NCBI GenBank assembly: GCA_902793325.1
Contig: CADBCY010000033.1
Location: forward strand, 1 to 43,441
Reading direction: 5' to 3'
Origin: an uncultured Eubacteriales bacterium
Lineage (GTDB): Bacteria; Bacillota; Clostridia; Christensenellales; Aristaeellaceae
Length of the DNA stretch: 43,441 nucleotides
This document shows, in pieces, positions 32,393 through 38,980 of the stretch. A program made the translations under genes and the position numbers. Numbering within the stretch: position 1 is the stretch's first letter; each line of letters opens with the position of its first letter. The notes under the pieces are model-generated. The model was not told the DNA's origin and made no database searches. It saw only the letters and a program-made list of their open reading frames with translations.

Positions 32393-33813
32393 TCTTCCAC
32401 TTCTCCTTCCCGCAGCTTTCTGCCGACCAACACGAACCGGCCGTTTCGCCGCGAGTAGTTGCAGGTCGTCAGCGTGATGAACTCATCGCCGAAGCCCACG
32501 TCGATTCCCGTATCATAGAGCTGGTTTTCCCGGATCTCTCCCAGCCACTGGTCGGCCTCCAGGCGATACCGGATGTCGGCGCTGTAGCGGAAGCCCTCCT
32601 CGTCGTCCTCGTAGGCGGCGGAGTAGAACGCCGCGAAGACCACGTACACGCCCCGGGACATGAGGGTGTCAAAGTGCACGTACTTGTGCTTTTCCCAGTA
32701 ATCCTTGCTGGCCCACTTGACGAGCCCGGCGAACATACTGCCGTTGTTCATGCGGTGGCCGCTGAGGATCAGGTTATAGCTTGGGGTATAGGGGTCGCAC
32801 TGGGCGTCCAGTATGATTTGCCCGTTGGCGTTTTTGTTGCCGTAGAAGTCGTGCTTCAGGTAGTATTCCTCGTCCTCGTTCTGCACCACCGGGTAGTCGA
32901 TGATGGTGTCCGGAATGCTGATCCAGCCCACGAAGTCGTGGTTGAGGTCGTAGATATCCTTCAGCTCCGGCAGGATCTTCTGCTCGTCCAGCTCGATCTT
33001 TTCTTTATTGGGATAGGCCAGCGCCTGCGTGCGCGCGTACCGGTCCACGGTGGGCGTGGGCACGGGGGTGATCTTCGGCGTGGGCTTGGGGGTCGGGCTG
33101 GGGGTGGGCGTCTCGCCGGGCGCGAAGTCGAGGATCAGGTCCATCAGCCCCGGGGTGGGGCTGGGCGTCGGGGTGGGTTCGGGGGTGGGGATAGGCGTGG
33201 GAACCGCCGGGGGGATGTCCGTCGTTTCCTCCCCGAACTCATCTTCGACCACCTGCTCGGGCTGCGCTTCGACGTCCTGCTCGGGCTGCAATGCGCTCGC
33301 CGGTTCGGGCTGCACTTCGACGTCCTGCCCGGGCTGGGATGCGCCTGCTTGTTCGGGCTGCGCTTCGACGACTTGACCGGGCTGCGATGCGCTCGCCGGT
33401 TCGGGCTGTACTTCGACGTCCTGGCCGGGCTGGGACGCGCTCGCCGGTTCGGGCTGCGCTCCGTTGTCCTGCTCGGGCTGGAACTCGCTCGCCGGTTCGG
33501 GCTGCGCTTCGACGCTCTGGCCGGGCTGGGACGCTGCGCCCGCTTGTTCAGGCCGCACTTCGACGTCCTGCGGCGGTTCGGGCGCGTCGTCGCCCGCATC
33601 CTGCGCGGGGGCTTCGGGCGCAGCCGGCGCGGCCGGCGCGGCGGTTTCCTCCGCCGCCTCCTGCCGGGCCAGCGCCTGCGAGCGCATGTCGGACAGCGAG
33701 CCCAGTTCCGTATTGTTACTGCGCTCTGCCAGGCGGTAGGTGATCGGGTAGTACAGCGCTACGCCGAAGCACACCACCGCCACCAGCACGAGCAGCAGCC
33801 TCCAGTGCCGCAT
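32389..33813 (-). CDS. srtB: Class B sortase on a long repeat stalk
   Basis: 474 residues. N-terminal membrane anchor (5-22), a Gln/Pro/Glu-rich repeat region (~80-190, units like VEVQPEPASASQPGQ), a Thr-Pro-rich segment (~200-256), and a C-terminal class B sortase domain (~290-474). The catalytic triad is intact: His353 in LSGHRMNNG, Cys451 in LTTCNYS and Arg459 in RNGRFVLVG. The MNNGSMF and FYGN segments are typical of SrtB. It cleaves a sorting signal and transfers the protein to an acceptor outside the membrane. The ~200-residue stalk is highly unusual for a sortase. Its start overlaps the surface-protein stop by one base (TAATG). Confidence 0.94.
   Translation of the reverse strand: MRHWRLLLVLVAVVCFGVALYYPITYRLAERSNNTELGSLSDMRSQALARQEAAEETAAPAAPAAPEAPAQDAGDDAPEPPQDVEVRPEQAGAASQPGQSVEAQPEPASEFQPEQDNGAQPEPASASQPGQDVEVQPEPASASQPGQVVEAQPEQAGASQPGQDVEVQPEPASALQPEQDVEAQPEQVVEDEFGEETTDIPPAVPTPIPTPEPTPTPSPTPGLMDLILDFAPGETPTPSPTPKPTPKITPVPTPTVDRYARTQALAYPNKEKIELDEQKILPELKDIYDLNHDFVGWISIPDTIIDYPVVQNEDEEYYLKHDFYGNKNANGQIILDAQCDPYTPSYNLILSGHRMNNGSMFAGLVKWASKDYWEKHKYVHFDTLMSRGVYVVFAAFYSAAYEDDEEGFRYSADIRYRLEADQWLGEIRENQLYDTGIDVGFGDEFITLTTCNYSRRNGRFVLVGRKLREGEVEE
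33244..33570 (-). repeat. ~45-base tandem repeat encoding the sortase B stalk
   Basis: Imperfect ~45-base units that encode VEVQPEPASASQPGQ-like repeats. On the plus strand the recurring words are GGTTCGGGCTG and TTCGACGTCCTG. Confidence 0.75.
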
Positions 33814-35528
33814 TACCGCTTCGCCTCGTTCTTCTTACGCTTCCTGCCGAACACCAGCAGCAGCACGACTGCCAGCACGCCGATGCCGCCGAACACGAAC
33901 GGATAGATTGGCGTCTCGTCGCCCGTCTTCAGCGGTTCGCCGAACAGCGGCGTCCCGTAGGAGAACACGTCGACGAATTCCTCCAGCTCTTCCATGGTCT
34001 TGTCCTGCAGCTCGGGCATGCGGCCCGCGAGCGGCGTCGGATAATCTATGAATTCCTCATCCTCTTCATCCGACGTGCTGTTGCGGGTGACGGCCTTGTC
34101 GCTCGGCAGCCTGGAGTTGATGATATTCGTCCCCTCCACGCGGCTGTAGTAGCCGGACACGGCCTTCTCCCTGAAGGTGTAGGTGTAGGTATGGCCGTAG
34201 CCGTTATCCACCGGCAGATCCTTGAAGGTGTAGCTCCAATTGTTGCCCGCAGAGACGGTTTGCTTCTTATAGTCCTTACCGTCGCGCCTCAGGGTTATCT
34301 CGATGTATGCGGGGCGCTTGTGGTCGGCATCGTTGTTGTCCTCCCAGATCTTGGTACCGCTGATGGTACGCTTTGCCTTGGGCGTCGGAGGAATGACCTT
34401 GTTTTTAATATCGGTGCCGGAATAGGAGACTTCGTATCCCTCTACCGCGCTCTCGGTCACGGTGTAGGTAATGCTCTCGCCGGCATCGTCCACCGCATCC
34501 AGTTCGGTAAAGCGATAGGCCCAGGTGGGGGCGGTCAGCGTCGCGGACCTGACTTCCTTTCCGTTGGCGAGCAACTGCACATAGATGCTGGAGGGCCGAA
34601 TGCCCAGCTCGTCGTTGTTATCGTCCCAATACTTGTGCACCACGACCTCCGTGTGCGGCACGGGCGGGGTAGTCGTCGACGGCGGCGTAGTCGTCGTGGG
34701 CGGCGTAGTCGTCGTGGGCGGCGTGGTCGTCGTGGGCGGCGTGGTCGTCGTGGGCGGCGTAGTCGTCGTGGGCGGCGTGGTCGTCGTGGGCGGCGTGGTC
34801 GTCGTGGGCGGCGTGGTCGTCGTGGGCGGCGTGGACGTCGTCGGCGGCGTGGATGTCGTCGGCGGCGTAGTCGTCGTGGGCGGCGTGGATGTCGTCGGCG
34901 GCGTGGATGTCGTCGGCGGCGTGGATGTCGTCGGCGGCGTGGATGTCGTCGGCGGCGTGGATGTCGTCGGCGGCGTGTAGGGCGTCACGGTCAGGGTGCC
35001 CCGGTTGAGCCTGAGATTGGTGGGCACGCCGATGATGTACACGCCCGCGGTCAGCTTGTCAAAGACGATGTTGTTCGTCGCCTTGCCGCCTTCCCGGACA
35101 AATCCCTGCTCGTTCGCCTGTTCGCCGGGCATCGCGAAATCCTCGGAATGCGCGCTGACGTAGGCGAACATCTCCCGCGCGATGGTGTTCAGCGCTTCCT
35201 TGTCGGTATCCGGCGACAGCTTGGTGATGTCAAACTTTGCTCTTTCGCCCCCGTCGCCCCCGGTGAGCGTATCGTAGATCTTCCAGGGCGAAGTCGTACT
35301 GGCCTCCGCGTCGCCGATCCGGTAGATCACCAGCTTCGTCAGGTCCACGTCGCCGGTGCTCTGGAGGCTGGCGAACACTTCCTTCGTGAAGTGCACGGTC
35401 AGGCTGCCCGTCTTCTCCTCTGCCAGCGCGGGCTGTCCCGCTCCCGGCGGCAGCATGCCCAGCACAAACAGAGCGCACAGCAGCAGGGCCAGCGCGGCTC
35501 TCTTCATTGTGAATTCCCGTGTCTTCAT
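33813..35528 (-). CDS. Cna-B surface protein with PLKTG sorting signal
   Basis: 571 residues. Signal peptide ~8-36; N-terminal pilin-like domain (~40-183); a tandem TPPTTS/TPPTTT stalk (~185-286); two Cna-B domains (~290-380 and 385-470). Each Cna-B has the lysine (HKYWDDNND, GTKIWEDNND) and the E-box glutamate (TESAVEGY, REKAVSGY) for internal isopeptide bonds. The C-terminus has PLKTG (532-536), a hydrophobic helix (~544-560) and RKRKK: a cell-wall sorting signal with Leu-Lys in place of the usual Pro-x. I see no YPK pilin motif before the stalk, so whether it polymerises is open. Probable substrate of the neighbouring sortases. Confidence 0.93.
   Translation of the reverse strand: MKTREFTMKRAALALLLCALFVLGMLPPGAGQPALAEEKTGSLTVHFTKEVFASLQSTGDVDLTKLVIYRIGDAEASTTSPWKIYDTLTGGDGGERAKFDITKLSPDTDKEALNTIAREMFAYVSAHSEDFAMPGEQANEQGFVREGGKATNNIVFDKLTAGVYIIGVPTNLRLNRGTLTVTPYTPPTTSTPPTTSTPPTTSTPPTTSTPPTTSTPPTTTTPPTTSTPPTTSTPPTTTTPPTTTTPPTTTTPPTTTTPPTTTTPPTTTTPPTTTTPPTTTTPPSTTTPPVPHTEVVVHKYWDDNNDELGIRPSSIYVQLLANGKEVRSATLTAPTWAYRFTELDAVDDAGESITYTVTESAVEGYEVSYSGTDIKNKVIPPTPKAKRTISGTKIWEDNNDADHKRPAYIEITLRRDGKDYKKQTVSAGNNWSYTFKDLPVDNGYGHTYTYTFREKAVSGYYSRVEGTNIINSRLPSDKAVTRNSTSDEEDEEFIDYPTPLAGRMPELQDKTMEELEEFVDVFSYGTPLFGEPLKTGDETPIYPFVFGGIGVLAVVLLLVFGRKRKKNEAKR
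34671..34976 (-). repeat. 18-base tandem repeat encoding the TPPTT stalk
   Basis: About seventeen 18-base units. On the plus strand one block reads GTGGATGTCGTCGGCGGC and another GTAGTCGTCGTGGGCGGC, so homogenised sub-blocks are visible. Likely prone to length variation. Confidence 0.9.
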
Positions 35529-35564
35529 ATTCCTATCCCCATTCCGTCCTGCCGGACAAGTTTT

Positions 35565-36437
35565 TTATCTCCTGCGAATGCGATTCATTCGCTTTTTTAT
35601 CCGATTCAGCCTGTACCGGCCCCGCGCCCGCACGATGCCCTCGATCAACAGCAGCAGCAGCCCGCCGGCGGCCAGCGCCGGTAGCGCCAGCACCGCGTTC
35701 AGCGCCACTTCCGGCACCCTCGCGGCGGCGTCGTTCTCCGCCGTCAGCCGATCCTCCGTGATCCTGCCCCGCACCAGCAGCCGCGCGCCGTTGTCCACCC
35801 TGGCCACCAGGGTGCAGCAGTCGTCGTCGCCGGGCTGGTTGATGTCGCCCATCCGCTGCGGGGAGCACTCCTCCACCCGGTCGACCCGGTAGTGGATGAC
35901 CTCGTTCATCACCCGGATGTCGAACAGGTCGCCCTCCTTCAGCCGGTTCAGCCGACCGAAGCGGCGCCCGTCGCCCTTCCCGCTGCGCGCGGCCAGCACC
36001 GTGTGGGCCTTCTGCCCGCCCACCGGCAGGCTCGAGCCCTCCGCGAAGGCGGCGCCCTTGTCCAGGGTCTCCGCGTTCACGCCGCGGTACACCGGCAGCG
36101 CCACGCCCAGCTTCGGGATCTCCAGCACGCACAGCGCGCCGCTGTCGTCCACGGCCTCCAGGCGGTCGAGCAGCTCATCGGCGTTCGCGTCCGTCAGCGG
36201 CCGGGTAAACGGGTCCGCGATGCCGTAGCTCCGGTGCCAGAGGTTGTAGGTTCGGCACTGCTCCAGCAGGTCCGCCTCCGCCTCCGGGTCCATGTCGTCC
36301 GCGCTCCGGGCGTACTGGGCGACGAGGCGGGCGTCGAGGCGGCGGTTATACTGGTCGCTGGCCAGCGGGCGAAGCGCCCACACGGCGCCTGCCGCTACCA
36401 GCAGAAAGACCAGCGTCTTGAGCAGCCATCTTCCCAT
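35565..36437 (-). CDS. Class C sortase homologue lacking catalytic His and Cys (pseudo-sortase)
   Basis: 290 residues with full class C architecture: N-terminal helix (5-22), sortase fold (~95-230) and C-terminal membrane helix (~243-265). Aligned with the intact sortase at 38981-39859, the blocks PVGGQ, LKEGDLFDIRVMNEV and RLLVRGR match well. At the LSGHRG site it reads LAARSG (Arg151 for His), and at TLVTCTPYG it reads TLVARVDNG (Arg213 for Cys). The supporting Arg219 remains. The frame is intact, with no sign of decay. It cannot be an ordinary transpeptidase; a chaperone, adaptor or regulatory role near the pilin gene is inferred. Its ribosome binding site is weak. Confidence 0.9.
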   Translation of the reverse strand: MGRWLLKTLVFLLVAAGAVWALRPLASDQYNRRLDARLVAQYARSADDMDPEAEADLLEQCRTYNLWHRSYGIADPFTRPLTDANADELLDRLEAVDDSGALCVLEIPKLGVALPVYRGVNAETLDKGAAFAEGSSLPVGGQKAHTVLAARSGKGDGRRFGRLNRLKEGDLFDIRVMNEVIHYRVDRVEECSPQRMGDINQPGDDDCCTLVARVDNGARLLVRGRITEDRLTAENDAAARVPEVALNAVLALPALAAGGLLLLLIEGIVRARGRYRLNRIKKRMNRIRRR

Positions 36438-36481
36438 TCCGTCAACCCGTCACTTCAACGTCGTTTCATTCGGTAAAGTCG

Positions 36482-37291
36482 TCATTGCAGCACGGAGGAC
36501 GTCCCCTCCCCCGCCGGTTCGGCCGCGGGCCGCGCCTGCTGGGGGATCGGGTCCAGCTCCTCCAAATGGTTCTCCAGGCGGAAGTCCGCCAGCAGGCGGA
36601 TGCGGTCGGACGGCCAGATGACTGCCCACGGCAGGCCCAGCATGTCGCTCTCGCGCACCAGCCCGAACGCCTGGCTTCGGCTGTCGGAGAAGGTGTTCCG
36701 GTCGTCCGCCATCACGAACAGCCTGCCCTCGGGCACCGTCAGGGGGAAGGAAGTTTCCTCCCAGCGCGGGTCCCGCTCCTCCGCCTCCTGCGCCGGCTCG
36801 TCCAGCGCAAAGGGGTTGGCGAGCAGGCCGCCGCCGACGTCCTCCACCCCCGTGCGGTAGGTGGCGTAGGGCTCGTCCAGCAGCGCGTCGTTCACGGTGA
36901 TCCGGCCCGTGGCGTCCACGAACACCTCGTCGCCCTCCCGGGCGATCACCCGGCGCACCACGTGGTGCCGCGCCTGGCCGTCGAAGCTGGACACCAGCGC
37001 CAGCTCGCCCGTCCGCGCCTTGACGCTCGCCGTGCCGGAGATGGGCAGCGAATGCAGGTACAGCACCGTTTCGCCGCCGCGCAGCGTGGGCTGCATGCCG
37101 TCGCCCTCCAGGCTGACGGCCCCGATCAGCGCCCACTTCAGCAGCATGCCGAAGCCTATCGCCACACAGAGCAGGATTAACAGGCTCCGACGAACGCGCC
37201 GCCGGGCTTGTCTGCGGGTCGTCCTGCGGATTTCCCGGTCGACCTGGGCTTCGTTAAACTGAAAGCCGTTCCATCTGATATCGTTGCTCAT
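36482..37291 (-). CDS. Signal peptidase I homologue lacking catalytic Ser and Lys (pseudo-signal peptidase)
   Basis: 269 residues from ATG 37289-37291; a GTG at 37378 falls at the predicted transcription start and is unlikely. N-terminal membrane helix (~35-52). S26 family blocks are present in order: the nucleophile box reads EGDGMQPTL (Gly65 where Ser is expected), the general-base box reads HHVVRRVIAREGD (Arg113 where Lys is expected), and the later VPEGRLFVMADDRNTFSDSR matches the structural box. Both catalytic residues are thus replaced. First gene of the sortase operon. A non-proteolytic role, perhaps holding the pilin signal region, is inference. The start codon has only a weak ribosome binding site. 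Confidence 0.88.
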   Translation of the reverse strand: MSNDIRWNGFQFNEAQVDREIRRTTRRQARRRVRRSLLILLCVAIGFGMLLKWALIGAVSLEGDGMQPTLRGGETVLYLHSLPISGTASVKARTGELALVSSFDGQARHHVVRRVIAREGDEVFVDATGRITVNDALLDEPYATYRTGVEDVGGGLLANPFALDEPAQEAEERDPRWEETSFPLTVPEGRLFVMADDRNTFSDSRSQAFGLVRESDMLGLPWAVIWPSDRIRLLADFRLENHLEELDPIPQQARPAAEPAGEGTSSVLQ

Positions 37292-37383
37292 CGCCAGCGC
37301 GTCCGTGCCGTCCTTCCAACGCCTTGCCGGGGAGTCCCGCCGCCGCTGAAGGAGCGCGTAAAACTTATACTTCCCCACTCATA

Positions 37384-37412
37384 ATTATAGCACACAAGAC
37401 GGAATCTCGCAA
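37384..37412 (-). promoter_or_regulatory. Promoter of the five-gene sortase operon
   Basis: Minus-strand TTGCGA (37407-37412), 17-base spacer, TATAAT (37384-37389) preceded by TGC (extended -10). The start is predicted near 37377, leaving an ~85-base leader. The ~300-base gap between the operon (37291) and the regulator gene (37593) holds this promoter and the inverted repeat at 37393-37442; nothing else is evident. Confidence 0.85.
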
Positions 37413-37442
37413 TTGTCTTTTTGCAGGAAATCCCGTCTTGTG
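37393..37442. promoter_or_regulatory. Inverted repeat across the sortase-operon promoter
   Basis: CACAAGACGG (37393-37402) and its exact complement CCGTCTTGTG (37433-37442) are separated by 30 bases. One arm lies in the -10/-35 spacer and the other ~21 bases upstream of the -35, about four helical turns centre to centre. A candidate binding site for the adjacent BTAD regulator or a looping factor. Confidence 0.6.
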
Positions 37443-37592
37443 CAAAAGTATTTTCAAATCTCAACTTTTTGTCCGATTTTCGCAACAAATGACGCGCCCA
37501 AACGCCGCTCCTCTCCATATTTTATTCCCGAATTTCCCGTCCGGCAACTGTTCTCCGGAAAAGTTCTTCCGAAATCCGCGGCGTCTGCCGGG

Positions 37593-38816
37593 TTACTTTT
37601 CCGGTTCCGCGTCGCCGCTGTGGTCGTCGCGGGCGGCCTCGCCCAGCATGCCCAGGCGGTAGTGGAAGGGGATGTCGGAGTTGGGGTACTGCTTGTAGAA
37701 CAGCATCTGGATGCGCTCCATGACGAGCTGTCCCGTCTGGTAGTTTGCCGTCGGCAGCAGCATCGCGATGATGGAGGGCGCGTAGTGGGTGACGATGTCC
37801 CCCTTGCGCAGGTGCTTGCGCAGGATCTCCGTCAGCGCGCGCATGATCGTCTCCTGGCGGATGCTGTCCATCTCCGCGTTGTCGGCGTCGCCCACCATGA
37901 TGATGCCCAGGCACATGGTGGTACCGAGGCGCTCCAGGTTGCGCATCTGCAGGTTGTAGATCTCCCGGAACATCGGGTATTCGCACACGAAGGCGCCGCG
38001 CCCGCTGCTGCTCTCGTACAGCTCGTTGCGGATGGCGTCCAGGTTGAACTTCAGCGTGCGCCGGGTGCGGTTCATCTGGTGGTAGAACGCGCGCATCTCC
38101 GGGCTGGGCTCCGCGCCGAGGTAGCGGTAGGTCATGTTGGTGGCGTGCTTGTACTGCTGGAGCGCGTCGTTGGCGCGGTTCAGGTTGATCATGGCCTTCA
38201 TCAGCTCGATGTGCAGCCGGTCGTCGAAGCCGTCCACCTCCAGGGCCATGCGGCACACGGCGCTGATCTCGTTGTACTCCTCCGCCTGGTTCAGGTCCTC
38301 CAGGTAGCCGTACACCGCCCGCAGGTATTGGCTGTGCAGGTGCTCGGCGTAGGCGGCCTCCTCGTCCAGGCTGCCGGTCTGGAACAGATCGCCCTTGTAC
38401 AGCTTCATCATCTGCTGGTACAGCGGGCGCCGTGACGCTTCGTCCTGCGCCGTACCCAGGCGGTCGAACAGCTCCATCAGCTCCAGGACGTCCACCCGCA
38501 CGTTCTCCGGCGTCTGCCAGTGGTACGCCCCGCGGTCGGACACGATGCAGTTCCCCAGGCCCGGCGACATGGCGTTCAGCATGCTGCGCACGCGGCTGAT
38601 CAGGGTCTTGAGGGCGTTTTCCGGGTTGCTGATGCGATGCTCCTCCCACAGGGCGCGCAACAGGCGCTGGTTGGGCACGCTGTTGCCCCGGTGCAGTATG
38701 AGATACTCGATCATCGCCGCGCCCTTGCGCGACTTCGCCACGGGGTTCTCCACGCGCTGCTCGTCAATATAGATCAAAAAGTTGCTCATCAACTGAATGC
38801 GCACGACGTCGTCCAT
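37593..38816 (-). CDS. BTAD-type transcriptional regulator with degenerate GGDEF domain
   Basis: 407 residues in three parts. Residues ~1-100 form an OmpR-like winged helix (SRKGAAMIEYLILHRG, NPENALKTLISRVRSML). Residues ~105-250 form a bacterial transcriptional activator (BTAD) TPR-like domain with DDRLHIELMKAMINLNRANDAL. Residues ~272-392 resemble a GGDEF domain; the signature is APSII (346-350) but RKGD (337-340) precedes it at the exact spacing of the RxxD inhibitory c-di-GMP site. It likely activates nearby surface genes, perhaps in response to c-di-GMP; the latter is a hypothesis. It lies between the sortase operon and the class C sortase gene. Confidence 0.85.
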   Translation of the reverse strand: MDDVVRIQLMSNFLIYIDEQRVENPVAKSRKGAAMIEYLILHRGNSVPNQRLLRALWEEHRISNPENALKTLISRVRSMLNAMSPGLGNCIVSDRGAYHWQTPENVRVDVLELMELFDRLGTAQDEASRRPLYQQMMKLYKGDLFQTGSLDEEAAYAEHLHSQYLRAVYGYLEDLNQAEEYNEISAVCRMALEVDGFDDRLHIELMKAMINLNRANDALQQYKHATNMTYRYLGAEPSPEMRAFYHQMNRTRRTLKFNLDAIRNELYESSSGRGAFVCEYPMFREIYNLQMRNLERLGTTMCLGIIMVGDADNAEMDSIRQETIMRALTEILRKHLRKGDIVTHYAPSIIAMLLPTANYQTGQLVMERIQMLFYKQYPNSDIPFHYRLGMLGEAARDDHSGDAEPEK

Positions 38817-38877
38817 GGTTGTCCTCCATTCCCGGGGCGCCCTGTCGGGCGGGGCCGGGTACGATACTCCACTGTCC

Positions 38878-38906
38878 AGTATACCATATTATGCCATAAA
38901 TGTTAA
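38878..38906 (-). promoter_or_regulatory. Promoter of the BTAD regulator gene
   Basis: Minus-strand TTAACA (38901-38906), 17-base spacer, TATACT (38878-38883) preceded by TGG (extended -10). The word ATGGTATACTG is shared with the transglutaminase promoter. Confidence 0.82.
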
Positions 38907-38907
38907 G

Positions 38908-38931
38908 CCCGGAAGGAAAAAAACTTCCGGG
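38908..38931. terminator. Hairpin with A/T-run loop after the class C sortase gene
   Basis: CCCGGAAG and its complement flank an eight-base G-A7 loop. Read on the minus strand the loop is a T-run, which could serve as the uridine tract of the stem at 38942-38971 lying just before it. It abuts the regulator promoter. Confidence 0.45.
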
Positions 38932-38941
38932 ACATAGCAAT

Positions 38942-38971
38942 CGCGGCGGGGAAAGCGCTTCCCCCGCCGCG
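38942..38971 (-). terminator. Likely terminator stem of the class C sortase gene
   Basis: Ten-base stem CGCGGCGGGG with its complement, nine bases after the sortase stop. No T-tract follows directly; the nearest T-run is in the next hairpin. Confidence 0.5.
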
Positions 38972-38980
38972 GTCGGTGCG

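Noticed and set aside
34671-34976. Possible CRISPR array
   Set aside because: The 18-base repeats are contiguous and coding, with no unique spacers.
34585-34980. Plus-strand Val/Gly repeat frame
   Set aside because: It is the reverse reading of the TPPTT stalk in the Cna-B gene.
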